A stretch of DNA of 64,000 nucleotides from CAZHTS01 sp964535315 (GCA_964535315.1 CAZHTS010000012.1:1-64000); one strand, 5' to 3'. Shown: positions 16,218-25,105, numbered from the stretch's first letter. Notes: generated by a model not told the origin, from the letters alone. Numbers and translations: made by a program.

Positions 16218-17540
16218 GTGTTTGAGAATCTTACCCAACGACTGAACCAGGTTTTTCAACAACTGCGCCGGCGCGGTAAATTATCCGAAGCCGACGTAGA
16301 CGCGGCGATGCGTGAGGTGCGCCTGGCCCTGTTAGAGGCAGACGTACATTACAGCGTGGTCAAAGGCTTTGTGGCCCGGGTGCGTGAACGCGCCGTGGGG
16401 CACGAGGTTTCGGAGGCGCTGAACCCGGCCCAGCAGGTAATCAAGATCGTGCACGAAGAGTTGATTGCCACCCTGGGTGAACCCGGCCGGCTCAATCTGA
16501 GCGGGCCCAAGCCGCGCCTGGTGATGCTGGTGGGGTTGCAGGGTTCTGGTAAGACGACGGCGGCCAGCAAGCTGGCGCGCCTGTTGCGTTCGCAGGGTGA
16601 ACGTGTGTTGCTGGTGGCGGCAGACCCCTACCGTCCGGCGGCGGTCAAGCAGTTGCAGACGTTGGGCGAGCAGGTGGGTGTGCCGGTCTTCACCGAGCCG
16701 GGGATCAAGCCCCCCGATCTGGTGGCGAAGGCCTACGATCAGGCGCAAAAGGGCGGGGTGACGGTGATGATCGTCGACACCGCCGGCCGTTCGCAGCTCG
16801 ACCAGGCGTTGATGGACGAATTGCGCGCCATCACTGCCCGGGTGACGCCCAACGACATCCTGTTGGTGGTGGATGCGATGATCGGGCAGGAAGCGCTGCG
16901 CATTGCCGAAGGTTTCCGCGATGCGGTGGCGCTGTCGGGTTTGATCATGACCAAGATGGACGGCGATGCGCGCGGCGGTGCGGCCATTTCGATCCGCAAC
17001 GTTACCGGTGTGCCGATCAAATTCCTCGGGGTGGGCGAAGGGGTGGACGCCCTGGAGATGTATGACCCGCACCGGCTGGCCTCGCGCATCCTGGGCATGG
17101 GCGACATGATCGGCCTGATCGAGAAGGCCGAGGCGGCGCTCGACCAGAAGACCGCCCAGGAACAGGCGCAAAAGATGATGTCGGGGCATTTCACGCTGGA
17201 GGATTTTGCCAGCCAGCTGCGCCAGGTGCGCAAGATGGGCCCGATTTCACAACTGCTCGAGATGTTGCCCGGCAATTTGGGGCAAGCAGCGCGCTCAGTT
17301 TCCCCACAAGATGCCGAAAAGCAATTAAAATTAACTGAAGCGATTATCAACTCGATGACGCCCCAAGAACGTCGCAACCCCGACATCCTTAACGCCAGCC
17401 GCCGGCGCCGTATTGCGCGCGGTTCTGGAACCGAGGTGCAGGAAGTCAACCGGTTGATCAAACAATTCCGTGAAGCGCAACGGCTGTTCAAGACGTTGCA
17501 GAAAAGCGGAGGCCGAGGGTTGCCTCGTTTATTTGGTTAG
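16218..17540 (+). CDS. ffh: Signal recognition particle protein Ffh
   Basis: This 440-residue GTPase binds signal peptides of membrane and secreted proteins emerging from the ribosome and delivers them to FtsY. An N domain (1-88) precedes a G domain with P-loop GLQGSGKTT (about residue 105), DTAGR (about 187) and TKMDGDARGG (about 244). A Met-rich M domain with the SRP-RNA-binding SRRRRIARGSG block follows near residue 394. The length is standard. The GTG start has no clear Shine-Dalgarno site but matches the family N-terminus FENLTQRLNQVF. It leads a rightward operon with rpsP, khpA, rimM, dprA and topA. Confidence 0.97.
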   Translation: MFENLTQRLNQVFQQLRRRGKLSEADVDAAMREVRLALLEADVHYSVVKGFVARVRERAVGHEVSEALNPAQQVIKIVHEELIATLGEPGRLNLSGPKPRLVMLVGLQGSGKTTAASKLARLLRSQGERVLLVAADPYRPAAVKQLQTLGEQVGVPVFTEPGIKPPDLVAKAYDQAQKGGVTVMIVDTAGRSQLDQALMDELRAITARVTPNDILLVVDAMIGQEALRIAEGFRDAVALSGLIMTKMDGDARGGAAISIRNVTGVPIKFLGVGEGVDALEMYDPHRLASRILGMGDMIGLIEKAEAALDQKTAQEQAQKMMSGHFTLEDFASQLRQVRKMGPISQLLEMLPGNLGQAARSVSPQDAEKQLKLTEAIINSMTPQERRNPDILNASRRRRIARGSGTEVQEVNRLIKQFREAQRLFKTLQKSGGRGLPRLFG

Positions 17541-17590
17541 CCGATGGTCTGACGAGCGGTTGCAGCGCCCCTTCAGCGCCCCTCACCCGT

Positions 17591-17620
17591 TTTACAGGCT
17601 ATCTGCGATTTGGATAAAAA
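17591..17620 (+). promoter_or_regulatory. Possible internal promoter before rpsP
   Basis: TTTACA (17591-17596) and TAAAAA (17615-17620) are 18 bases apart in the 116-base ffh-rpsP spacer. It could give ribosomal-protein transcription independent of ffh; the -10 match is poor. Confidence 0.35.
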
Positions 17621-17656
17621 TTTTTGATGCTCAAGTCACTAGAGGAGTAAAGTTCG

Positions 17657-18013
17657 ATGGTTCGCATTCGTTTACGCCGTGTGGGTCTGCGACGGCAGGC
17701 CAGCTACCGTATTGTTGTGGCCGACAAGGAAAGCCCGCGCGATGGTCGCTTCCTGGAAATCGTTGGTTTCTATAATCCCCGCACTGATCCTTTCACCCTG
17801 GAAGTGGATGAAGCGCGTGTGTATGACTGGTTGGGCAAGGGCGCTCAGCCGAGCGATTCGGTGCTCAAACTGTTCAACAGCGTGGGGCTGATGGAGCGCT
17901 ATGCGCGCCTCAAGGCCGGTGAAGCGCAGGACACCCTGTTGGCCGAGGCCAAGGCCGTGGCGGAACGCCGCGGCAGCAATCCCAAGACGTTGGTGGCGGC
18001 GCAGAAACACTAA
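17657..18013 (+). CDS. rpsP: 30S ribosomal protein S16
   Basis: This is ribosomal protein S16, 118 residues, beginning MVRIRLRRVG with the typical YRIVVADKESPRDGRFLE and VGFYNPRTDP blocks and the VYDWLGKGAQPSDSV segment. It binds 16S rRNA early in 30S assembly. The last 35 residues form an Ala/Lys/Glu-rich tail beyond the usual 80-90 residue core, as seen in several phyla. GGAG lies upstream of the ATG. It is followed by khpA after 32 bases. Confidence 0.96.
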   Translation: MVRIRLRRVGLRRQASYRIVVADKESPRDGRFLEIVGFYNPRTDPFTLEVDEARVYDWLGKGAQPSDSVLKLFNSVGLMERYARLKAGEAQDTLLAEAKAVAERRGSNPKTLVAAQKH

Positions 18014-18045
18014 CCGCCTATTTTGTAACCTGGCAAGGAGTAGCC

Positions 18046-18282
18046 GTGAAGGAACTAATCGAGTACATCGCTCGCTCCCTGGTGGATGATCCTACTCAGG
18101 TACAGGTGAAGCAGGAACGGATGTCCGGAAAAGTTCATCTGGAACTGCGGGTTGCCAAAGAGGATATGGGACGGGTGATCGGCAAGAGTGGACGCGTGGC
18201 CAATGCCATGCGTGTTCTGCTGCGGGTGGCCGCTGCCCGTGAAGGGAAGCAAGTCGTTCTGGATGTAATGGATCCACAATGA
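18046..18282 (+). CDS. khpA: KH-domain RNA-binding protein KhpA
   Basis: This 78-residue protein is a single type II KH domain with the RNA-contact loop GKSG at residues 46-49 (MGRVIGKSGRVANAM). KhpA, usually partnered by KhpB, binds many RNAs and affects cell division and elongation in Gram-positive bacteria. The GTG start has CAAGGAG five bases upstream. Its position between rpsP and rimM is widely conserved. Its stop overlaps the rimM start by four bases (ATGA), so the two are translationally coupled. Confidence 0.93.
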   Translation: MKELIEYIARSLVDDPTQVQVKQERMSGKVHLELRVAKEDMGRVIGKSGRVANAMRVLLRVAAAREGKQVVLDVMDPQ

Positions 18283-18839
18283 CGTCCAGCCGCCCGACCT
18301 CAACCGACCGGCAAACTAACGAGACAGGCTCGCCCACGCCGGGCGAGCCTGTATTCTTGGTTGTCGGCAAATTACGCCGCACCCACGGGGTGCACGGCGA
18401 AATTATCATGGATGTGCAGACCGACTTCCCGCAGCGGCTGCGGCCGCACAAAGTGGTGTATGTGGGGCCGCGCCACCAGCCGGAGACCATCGCCAGTGTG
18501 CGCGCCCACGGCGCCGCACTATTGATTCGTTTTGCGGGGTACGATAGCTGCGAGCAGGCCGGCCTGTTGCGCAATCATTTTGTGTACGTCAAGGCCGAGG
18601 CTTTACCGCAATTGCCGGAAGGTGAGTATTATTACCACCAGTTGATCGGTTTGCGAGTGGTGGATGAGGCCGGGAAAGATTTGGGAGAACTGGCCGAAAT
18701 TTTAGAAACGGGCGCCAACGATGTGTACGTGGTGCGCAGTGAGCAAGGCGAAGTTTTATTACCGGCGATAGAAGGTGTGATTCTGGAGGTCGATCTGGAA
18801 CGGCGCAGTATGCGCGTTCGTCCGCCTGAGTGGATGTAG
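18279..18839 (+). CDS. rimM: Ribosome maturation factor RimM
   Basis: This 186-residue protein assists assembly of the 30S head around S19. It has the N-terminal RimM barrel (FLVVGKLRRTHGVHGEIIM, then FPQRL) and the C-terminal PRC-barrel (YYYHQLIGLRVVDEAG, GANDVYVV, LLPAI). The first 25 residues are a Ser/Thr/Pro-rich extension not needed for the fold. The ATGA overlap with khpA fixes the start. In most bacteria trmD and rplS follow; here dprA follows after ten bases. Confidence 0.94.
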   Translation: MTSSRPTSTDRQTNETGSPTPGEPVFLVVGKLRRTHGVHGEIIMDVQTDFPQRLRPHKVVYVGPRHQPETIASVRAHGAALLIRFAGYDSCEQAGLLRNHFVYVKAEALPQLPEGEYYYHQLIGLRVVDEAGKDLGELAEILETGANDVYVVRSEQGEVLLPAIEGVILEVDLERRSMRVRPPEWM

Positions 18840-18849
18840 GGGGGCGCCG

Positions 18850-19968
18850 ATGGATGTCAGAACCTGTTGGGTTGGTTTCAATCTGGTCAAGGGGATTGGG
18901 GCGGTGCGGGTGCAGGCGCTGCTGGATTATTTTGGCGACCTGCGCATCGCCTGGGACGCTCCGGCGGATGCGCTGCGCAACGCCGGACTGCCGCAGAAGA
19001 TGGTTGAGAATCTGGCCCAGGTGCGTTCGCAGGTCAACCTGGAAAAGATGATGGAACGCATCCAGCAACTGGGCATCCAGGCGCTCACCTGGCAGGATGA
19101 AACTTACCCGCGGCGTTTGAAGGAGATCGACCAGCCCCCGCCGGTGTTGTACGTGCGTGGCAGCCTGGCGCCCGAAGATGAGTGGGCGGTGGCGATTGTG
19201 GGGACGCGCCGGGTGAGCGTATACGGCCGGCAGGTGGCGGCCGAAATTGCTTCGGCGCTGGTGCAGAACGGGCTGACGGTGGTCAGCGGGCTGGCGCGTG
19301 GGGTGGACGCCATTGCGCATGAGACGGCGGTGAAGGCCGGCGGGCGCACCCTGGCGGTGCTGGGCTGCGGCGTCGACCGGGTTTACCCGCCCGAACACCG
19401 TGCCCTGGCCGAACAGGTGACAGCGCAAGGCGCTCTGATCAGCGATTACCCGCCGGGTACGCCGCCGGATAGCGCCAATTTCCCGCCGCGCAACCGCCTG
19501 ATCTCGGGGTTGACGCTGGCCACGGTGGTGGTGGAGGCGGGGGAACAAAGCGGCGCGCTGATTACGGCCACCTTTGCCGCCGAGCAAGGCCGGGATGTCT
19601 TTGCTGTGCCGGGCAACATTAATTCGCCGTTGAGCAAGGGCACCAACCGCCTGATCCAGCAGGGCGCTCGCCCGCTGCTTAAACCGGAAGATGTGCTGGA
19701 GGCGCTGGACGTGGAGCGGGTACAGGAATATCGCCAGGCGCGCCTGGTGCTGCCGGCCGATGAGTTGGAAGCCTGTCTCCTGGGCGTCTTGAGTCGCGAG
19801 CCGCTGCACGTGGACGAGATCCAATACCGGACGGGGCTGGCAATGGAAAAGGTTTCTGCCACGCTGACGCTGATGGAATTGAAGGGCATGGTGCGTCAGG
19901 TGGGTGGGATGAATTACGTCATGGCCGCTGAAACACCGGCGGAATATGGGAGGGATTGTGATGCATGA
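18850..19968 (+). CDS. dprA: DNA processing protein DprA
   Basis: This 372-residue protein loads RecA on incoming single-stranded DNA in natural transformation. An N-terminal helix-hairpin-helix/SAM-like region (LVKGIGAVRVQALLDYF) precedes the Rossmann-like DprA domain (VGTRRVSVYGRQVAAE, VSGLARGVDAIAHETA, VLGCGVDRVYPPEH, FPPRNRLISGL, GSALIT-like SGALITA, VFAVPGN). A C-terminal winged helix (about 305-360) follows. It is complete. DprA is also common in bacteria not known to be competent. Its end overlaps the start of the next gene by eight bases. Confidence 0.94.
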   Translation: MDVRTCWVGFNLVKGIGAVRVQALLDYFGDLRIAWDAPADALRNAGLPQKMVENLAQVRSQVNLEKMMERIQQLGIQALTWQDETYPRRLKEIDQPPPVLYVRGSLAPEDEWAVAIVGTRRVSVYGRQVAAEIASALVQNGLTVVSGLARGVDAIAHETAVKAGGRTLAVLGCGVDRVYPPEHRALAEQVTAQGALISDYPPGTPPDSANFPPRNRLISGLTLATVVVEAGEQSGALITATFAAEQGRDVFAVPGNINSPLSKGTNRLIQQGARPLLKPEDVLEALDVERVQEYRQARLVLPADELEACLLGVLSREPLHVDEIQYRTGLAMEKVSATLTLMELKGMVRQVGGMNYVMAAETPAEYGRDCDA

Positions 19969-21052
19969 ACATGATTATGGTGTGATTATGGCCGGAGGAG
20001 GGGGGACACGCCTGTGGCCACTATCGCGCCAGTCACGCCCAAAGCAGATGCTGCGTCTGGGCGGTGAGCGAACGCTTTTTCAACTGGCCGTGGACCGGCT
20101 GAAACGATTATTGCCGCCCGAACGGATTCTGGTCGTGACCGTGGCGGCGCAGGCACACGAGTTACAGGAACAATGCCCGGAGATTCCGGGTGAAAATTAT
20201 TTGATCGAACCCATGCCACGCGGCACGGCCTCGGTGGTAGGCTTGGCGGCGGTGGTGTTGCATCGCCGCGATCCGCTGGCGCGCATGGCGGTGGTGACAG
20301 CCGATCATTTCATCCAAAACGTCGACAGTTTTTGCGACCTGCTGGCGGCGGCGTTGACCGCGGCCGGGCAGGACTATCTGGTGACGTTGGGGATCACCCC
20401 GACCCATCCGGCTACGGGCTATGGCTACATCCAACGCGGGCGCCGGCTGGCAGACCAGGACGGGCACGCGCTGTATGAGGTGCTGCGTTTCAAAGAAAAA
20501 CCCAGCGAGGAAGTGGCGCGCAGCCTGTTGGCCGGTGGGGATCATGACTGGAATTCGGGCATGTTCATCTGGAAGGTGACGCGCATCCTCGCCGAGTTTG
20601 AACGCTGGATGCCGGATCTGTACGAACGGCTGCAACAGATTGCCGCTACGGTGGATACGCCGGCCTACGCAGAACGGGTGCAGGCCGTCTGGCCGACCAT
20701 CCGGCCTGAAACGATCGATTACGGCATTATGGAAAAGGCCGAGCGTATTGCGGTCTTGCCGGCCGGCGATCTGGGCTGGAGCGATGTGGGTAGTTGGGAT
20801 TCTTTGTTTGAAGTATTGCCATTAAATGAAAAAGGGAATATTATTTTAGGAGCCCGGCATCTTGACCTGGACACGCACGCTTCACTGGTTTGTTCTGAGA
20901 ACGCCGGACGACTGATTGTGACGTTAGGGGTACAGGATTTGATCGTGGTTGATACGGGTGATGCGGTTTTGATTTGTTCGCGCGATCGGGCCCAACTGGT
21001 ACGACAGTTGGTCGGCCAGTTAAAAGATTCGGGCCTCGGCCAATATTTATAG
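19961..21052 (+). CDS. Mannose-1-phosphate guanylyltransferase
   Basis: This 363-residue nucleotidyltransferase makes GDP-mannose from GTP and mannose-1-phosphate. It carries GVIMAGGGGTRLWPLSR with the pyrophosphorylase signature, PKQML, the IEPMPRGTA block, TADHFI, KEKPS, and the WNSGMFIWK and DYGIMEKAE motifs. It ends after a short left-handed helix region and lacks the phosphomannose isomerase domain of bifunctional ManC/AlgA enzymes. GGGAGGG before the ATG at 19961 favours this start over an in-frame ATG five codons earlier. The product would feed the glycosyltransferase locus at 34576-52135. It interrupts an otherwise common dprA-topA neighbourhood. Confidence 0.9.
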   Translation: MHEHDYGVIMAGGGGTRLWPLSRQSRPKQMLRLGGERTLFQLAVDRLKRLLPPERILVVTVAAQAHELQEQCPEIPGENYLIEPMPRGTASVVGLAAVVLHRRDPLARMAVVTADHFIQNVDSFCDLLAAALTAAGQDYLVTLGITPTHPATGYGYIQRGRRLADQDGHALYEVLRFKEKPSEEVARSLLAGGDHDWNSGMFIWKVTRILAEFERWMPDLYERLQQIAATVDTPAYAERVQAVWPTIRPETIDYGIMEKAERIAVLPAGDLGWSDVGSWDSLFEVLPLNEKGNIILGARHLDLDTHASLVCSENAGRLIVTLGVQDLIVVDTGDAVLICSRDRAQLVRQLVGQLKDSGLGQYL

Positions 21053-21063
21053 GAGATAGTTTT

Positions 21064-23376
21064 GTGTTGGAAGCCTACTGTCTGAAATGCAAGACCAAAC
21101 GAGAAATTCAACAACCGGAGGCGGGCTTCAACGCGGCCGGGACGCCGGTCACGCGCGGTGTGTGCGCCGAATGCGGTTCGCGTTTATATCGCACGGGATA
21201 CACGCCGGGGCACGAGGGCATGCAGTCACCGGGTAAGATTGCCGCCACGCGTAAGAACGGCAAACTGGTGATTGTCGAGTCGCCGGCCAAGGCGCGCACT
21301 GTGGCGCGCTTTCTGGGAAGGGGGTATACGGTCAAGGCTTCGGTCGGGCACGTACGTGATCTGTTGCGTTCAGAATTAGCGGTGGACGTCGAACATGGTT
21401 TTGTGCCGAAGTATCGGGTGCCCAATGAAAAGCGGGCAGTCGTGAAAGAATTGAAGGAACTGGCGCGACACGCCGAAGAGATTTATCTGGCGACTGACCC
21501 CGATCGTGAGGGTGAGGCGATTGCCTGGCACCTGATGGAGGCGGTTGGCATGGAAGAGACGGCGACGCGGCGGGTGGTGTTTCACGAGATCACCCAGCCG
21601 GCAATCCAGGAGGCCTTTTCTCACCCGCGCCAGGTGAACATGGCGTTGGTGGATGCTCAACAGGGGCGGCGGGTGCTCGACCGGTTGGTAGGATACAGCC
21701 TGAGCCCGTTGTTATGGGAAAAGGTGCGCAGCCGGCTTTCGGCGGGGCGGGTGCAGTCGGTGGCCTTGCGCCTGGTTTCGGAGCGGGAACAAGAGATTGA
21801 CGATTTCGTCCCCAAGGAATACTGGACGATTGCGGCCGAGTTCAAGCCAGAAGGCGGGCGGATGGGGTATGTGGCCCGCCTGGTGCGTCTGGATGATGCC
21901 GACCTGGATTTGCCCGATGAAGCCAGCGTGCAGCCTTTGCTGGTCGATATGGAACAGGCGGCCTATCAGATTGCGCGCATCAAGCGCAGCGAACGCCGGC
22001 GCAAACCGGCGGCGCCGTTTATCACCAGCACCTTGCAGCAGGAGGCTTCGCGCCGCCTGGGATACACTGCCCGGCGCACGATGGCGCTGGCGCAGCAATT
22101 GTACGAGGGGCTGGATGTGGGCGAAGGCGGCAGCACCGGCCTGATCACCTATATGCGCACCGACTCGACCAACATTTCCGAACTGGCGCAGAACGAGGCG
22201 CGCCAGTATATCCAGCAGACGTATGGCAACGATTCTCTGCCGCCGGTAGCGCCGCAATATAAGACCCGCGCCGTGGGTGCACAGGAGGCGCACGAAGCCA
22301 TCCGCCCCACCTCGGTGCTGCGTCTGCCAGAAAAGGTCAAGGCGCAGCTAACCGGCGATCAGTTCCGGTTATATCAGCTCATCTGGCAGCGTTTTGTCGC
22401 CTCGCAGATGGAAGCGGCGATATACGATACCCTCACGGTCGAGATTGTGGCCGAGACCGCTCTCCATCGCTACGGCCTGCGCGCTTCCGGTTCGACGCTG
22501 CGTTTTTCCGGCTTTCTGGTGGTGTACGAAGAGAGCCAGGACGAAGATCAGAAACTCGGCGAGGAAGGGGAGTTGGTGCGTATCCCGGCCGGGTTGAGCG
22601 AAGGGCAGCGCCAGAAGCTGGTGCGCCTGATCCCTGAGCAGCACTTTACCCAGCCGCCGCCGCGTTATACCGAGGCTTCGCTGGTGCAGACGCTGGAAGA
22701 ATACGGCATCGGGCGGCCTTCGACGTATGCGCCCATTCTGTCCACCATTCAAGAGCGCGGCTATGTGATACGAGAGAGCAAACGTCTCATGCCCACGGAA
22801 ACCGGGGTGTTGGTCAACAATTTGTTGGTGGAACATTTCCCCGAGATTGTGGACGTGCATTTTACCGCCCGCATGGAGGATGATCTGGACGAGGTGGCCA
22901 GCGGCAGCCGGTGCTGGGCGGATGTGGTCAGCGCTTTTTATGCCGAATTCGCGCCCCAGGTGCAGCGCGCCCAGGAATTGATCCCGACCACCAAGGCCGA
23001 ATTGGAGAGAATCGGGCGAGCCTGCCCGGACTGCGGGCACGACCTGGTCATTCGCTGGGGGCGGTACGGTAAGTTCATCAGTTGCAGCAATTTCCCCACA
23101 TGCCGGCATACCGAGCCCTGGCTGGAGAAGATCGGCGTCACCTGTCCGGAGGATGGCGGCGAGATGGTGCTGCGCAAGACGCGCAAGGGGCGTATCTTCT
23201 ACGGCTGCGCCAATTACCCACAGTGCGGGTTCACCTCGTGGAAGCGACCGCTGTCTAAACCCTGCCCGAAGTGCGGCGGTTTGCTGGTGGTGGCCAACAA
23301 GCGCGAGGCGCAGTGTATCAAGTGCCAGGAGATGTTCTTGCTGGAGCAGGTCGAGGCAGCCGCCGAACAGGCATAA
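21064..23376 (+). CDS. topA: DNA topoisomerase I with N-terminal zinc ribbon
   Basis: This 770-residue type IA topoisomerase relaxes negative supercoils. An extra N-terminal module (residues 1-45) has four cysteines (C6, C9, C34, C37) in YCLKCKTKREI and GVCAECGSRLYRTG, resembling DUF5679. The TOPRIM domain follows (KLVIVESPAKA from 67, catalytic DPDRE at 145-149), then the catalytic Tyr363 in GLITYMRTDST. C-terminal zinc ribbons include CPDCG and CSNFPTC, a degenerate pair, and CPKCGG with CIKCQ. The GTG start has AGGAGA seven bases upstream; starting later would delete the ribbon, which is in frame and well supplied with codon bias like the rest. Confidence 0.94.
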   Translation: MLEAYCLKCKTKREIQQPEAGFNAAGTPVTRGVCAECGSRLYRTGYTPGHEGMQSPGKIAATRKNGKLVIVESPAKARTVARFLGRGYTVKASVGHVRDLLRSELAVDVEHGFVPKYRVPNEKRAVVKELKELARHAEEIYLATDPDREGEAIAWHLMEAVGMEETATRRVVFHEITQPAIQEAFSHPRQVNMALVDAQQGRRVLDRLVGYSLSPLLWEKVRSRLSAGRVQSVALRLVSEREQEIDDFVPKEYWTIAAEFKPEGGRMGYVARLVRLDDADLDLPDEASVQPLLVDMEQAAYQIARIKRSERRRKPAAPFITSTLQQEASRRLGYTARRTMALAQQLYEGLDVGEGGSTGLITYMRTDSTNISELAQNEARQYIQQTYGNDSLPPVAPQYKTRAVGAQEAHEAIRPTSVLRLPEKVKAQLTGDQFRLYQLIWQRFVASQMEAAIYDTLTVEIVAETALHRYGLRASGSTLRFSGFLVVYEESQDEDQKLGEEGELVRIPAGLSEGQRQKLVRLIPEQHFTQPPPRYTEASLVQTLEEYGIGRPSTYAPILSTIQERGYVIRESKRLMPTETGVLVNNLLVEHFPEIVDVHFTARMEDDLDEVASGSRCWADVVSAFYAEFAPQVQRAQELIPTTKAELERIGRACPDCGHDLVIRWGRYGKFISCSNFPTCRHTEPWLEKIGVTCPEDGGEMVLRKTRKGRIFYGCANYPQCGFTSWKRPLSKPCPKCGGLLVVANKREAQCIKCQEMFLLEQVEAAAEQA

Positions 23377-23411
23377 AGCTTGCAACCAGAGAATTGATTG
23401 GCTCTTGTGTG

Positions 23412-23440
23412 TTGCGCTGTAGTGAAATATGTTCTAAAAT
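23412..23440 (+). promoter_or_regulatory. Promoter of the unknown membrane protein gene
   Basis: TTGCGC (23412-23417) and TAAAAT (23435-23440) are separated by exactly 17 bases. The leader would be about 57 bases, with AGGAGC shortly before the ATG. Confidence 0.6.
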
Positions 23441-23503
23441 AATCTAGATATTCGAAGATAGCAATCGCTTGAGGTTACCCTGTCGTCCAGTAGGAGCAAA
23501 ATC

Positions 23504-24577
23504 ATGAAAATTCTCGATGTATTGAAAAAACCGGTGGTAGTTTTTGTCTTGGGGTTCATCCTCGGGCTGATTATCGGTTTGCCGGTGCTCGGCTGGGGGC
23601 TGATGCCTGTGCAATGGAAAAACGCCGCCGCCCAACATTTGCGGGAAGATGCTCAGCAAGACTACCTGCGTATGACGATCGATTCGTACCTGCGCAACAA
23701 GGATAAGGCCCTGGCGTTGATGCGCTGGCAGGAATTGGGCCCCAATGCGCCGGCTGTGCTTGAAGCGGTGAAGAAAACCCCCAGGAGCCTGAGCGCCAAG
23801 GATGTCGAGAAGTTTGCCACCCTGGTGGGCGCTCCGGCCCCGGCCCCGGCCGGGGAAGCCACGGCGCAGCCAGCTCAGCCGGGTGAGACGCCGGCGGCGA
23901 CAGAGGCCGCTCCGGCGGGCGGCGGTTTCCTGGACGGCATCGTCTCCTCCTTGCCCATGTTGGCGCTGGTGTGCGTGCTGGTGCTGGTCGTGGTGGCGGC
24001 GTTGGTCTACCTGCTGGTGCTGTCGCCCCGGCGCAAGAAGGGGAGCGGGGCATTGGGCGCTTCGGGCGGTACCCGCGCGGCTGCGGCGGCGCAGGAAGCC
24101 AATCGGACGGCCGAAAAGACCGATTATGTGGAACAGGGCCACGAACCCCCGGTGGCGCAGTTCATGACCACCTACGTTTCCGGCGACGACCTGTACGACG
24201 AGTCCTTCAGCATTGATTCGCCCGGCGGTGAATTCCTGGGCGAGTGCGGTGTGGGCATCTCCGAGACGATCGGGGTGGGTGAGAAGAAGGTAACCGCCTT
24301 CGAAGTCTGGTTGTTCGATAAAAACGATATCCAGACGGTGACCAAGGTGTTGATGAGCGAGCACGCCTTTAACGATCCCAACATGCAGAGCCGGTTGGCG
24401 TCGAAGGGTGAACCGGTGGCGATTGACCCCGGCAAGACGGTGGTGCTCGAGACAGCCACGCTGCAAATGGTGGCGCGGGTGGTGGATATGACCTACGGTA
24501 AGAGCGCTTTGCCGGCCAGCAGTTTCTTCGATCGCATGACGCTCGAACTGGCGATCTGGCAGCGCCCGCAAGAATAG
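23504..24577 (+). CDS. Two-span membrane protein of unknown function
   Basis: I do not recognise this 357-residue protein. It has a membrane segment at about 10-32 and a second at about 148-172. Between them are a helical region (30-95) and a linker of about 45 residues rich in Ala, Pro and Glu. After the second segment come basic residues (SPRRKKGS), so the C-terminal domain (about 205-357) is probably cytoplasmic if the positive-inside rule holds. That domain is beta-rich, with the blocks DDLYDESFSIDSPGGEFLGE, AFEVWLFDKNDIQTV and LEIAIWQ-like end. It has its own promoter and a strong terminator, so it is a single-gene unit. Codon use matches its neighbours. Confidence 0.75.
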   Translation: MKILDVLKKPVVVFVLGFILGLIIGLPVLGWGLMPVQWKNAAAQHLREDAQQDYLRMTIDSYLRNKDKALALMRWQELGPNAPAVLEAVKKTPRSLSAKDVEKFATLVGAPAPAPAGEATAQPAQPGETPAATEAAPAGGGFLDGIVSSLPMLALVCVLVLVVVAALVYLLVLSPRRKKGSGALGASGGTRAAAAAQEANRTAEKTDYVEQGHEPPVAQFMTTYVSGDDLYDESFSIDSPGGEFLGECGVGISETIGVGEKKVTAFEVWLFDKNDIQTVTKVLMSEHAFNDPNMQSRLASKGEPVAIDPGKTVVLETATLQMVARVVDMTYGKSALPASSFFDRMTLELAIWQRPQE

Positions 24578-24594
24578 CCGGTGCCTGAGAAAGT

Positions 24595-24636
24595 AACGGA
24601 GGGTTCTCGCTCTGACGAGAACCCTCCGTTTTTTTT
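24595..24636. terminator. Strong intrinsic terminator between convergent genes
   Basis: A perfect 15-bp stem, AACGGAGGGTTCTCG (24595-24609) with CGAGAACCCTCCGTT (24616-24630), has a 6-base loop and is followed by a run of T on the plus strand. It ends the unknown membrane protein gene and lies just past the greA stop on the other strand, so it may serve both. Confidence 0.9.
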
Positions 24637-24637
24637 G

Positions 24638-25105
24638 TTACTTGATTTCGATGATCTTGAGGGTGATCGTTCCGCCGGGGGTTTCGGCGGTCACTTCATC
24701 GCCGACGCGGTGACCGATCAGGGCCTTGCCGATGGGCGATTCGTGCGAAATACGCCCCTTGCGGGGGTCAGCCTCTTTGGGGCCGACCAGGTAGTACGTT
24801 TCAGGTGGAAAATTGTCCTCCTGAATGGTAATGTTGGAACCGATGCCGACTTCGTCGCGATCCTGGGGCATTTCATCGATGATCACGGCGTTGCGCAGTG
24901 TGGCTTCCAGTTCTTGAATGCGTCCTTCCAGGAAGCCCTGATCCTCCTTGGCGGCGGTGTAATCGGCGTTTTCCGACAGGTCGCCCTGTTGGATGGCGGC
25001 GCGCAGACGTTCGGCCAGCGCCTGGCGCATGGGGCCTTTTAATTCTTCCAGTTCTTGAGCCAGGCGTTCGGCGCCTTCGGCGGTAAGATATTGAGCATCA
25101 CTCAT
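24638..25105 (-). CDS. greA: Transcription elongation factor GreA
   Basis: This 155-residue protein rescues backtracked RNA polymerase by stimulating cleavage of the transcript 3' end. The N-terminal coiled coil (2-75) ends in a hairpin tip with the acidic residues of LSENADYTAAKEDQ, which reach the polymerase active site; the C-terminal FKBP-like domain shows SPIGKALIGHRVGDEV and the final ITLKIIEI strand. GGGAG precedes the ATG. It lies 71 bases behind dgt on the same strand and may share that operon or have its own start. Length is standard. Confidence 0.95.
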   Translation of the reverse strand: MSDAQYLTAEGAERLAQELEELKGPMRQALAERLRAAIQQGDLSENADYTAAKEDQGFLEGRIQELEATLRNAVIIDEMPQDRDEVGIGSNITIQEDNFPPETYYLVGPKEADPRKGRISHESPIGKALIGHRVGDEVTAETPGGTITLKIIEIK

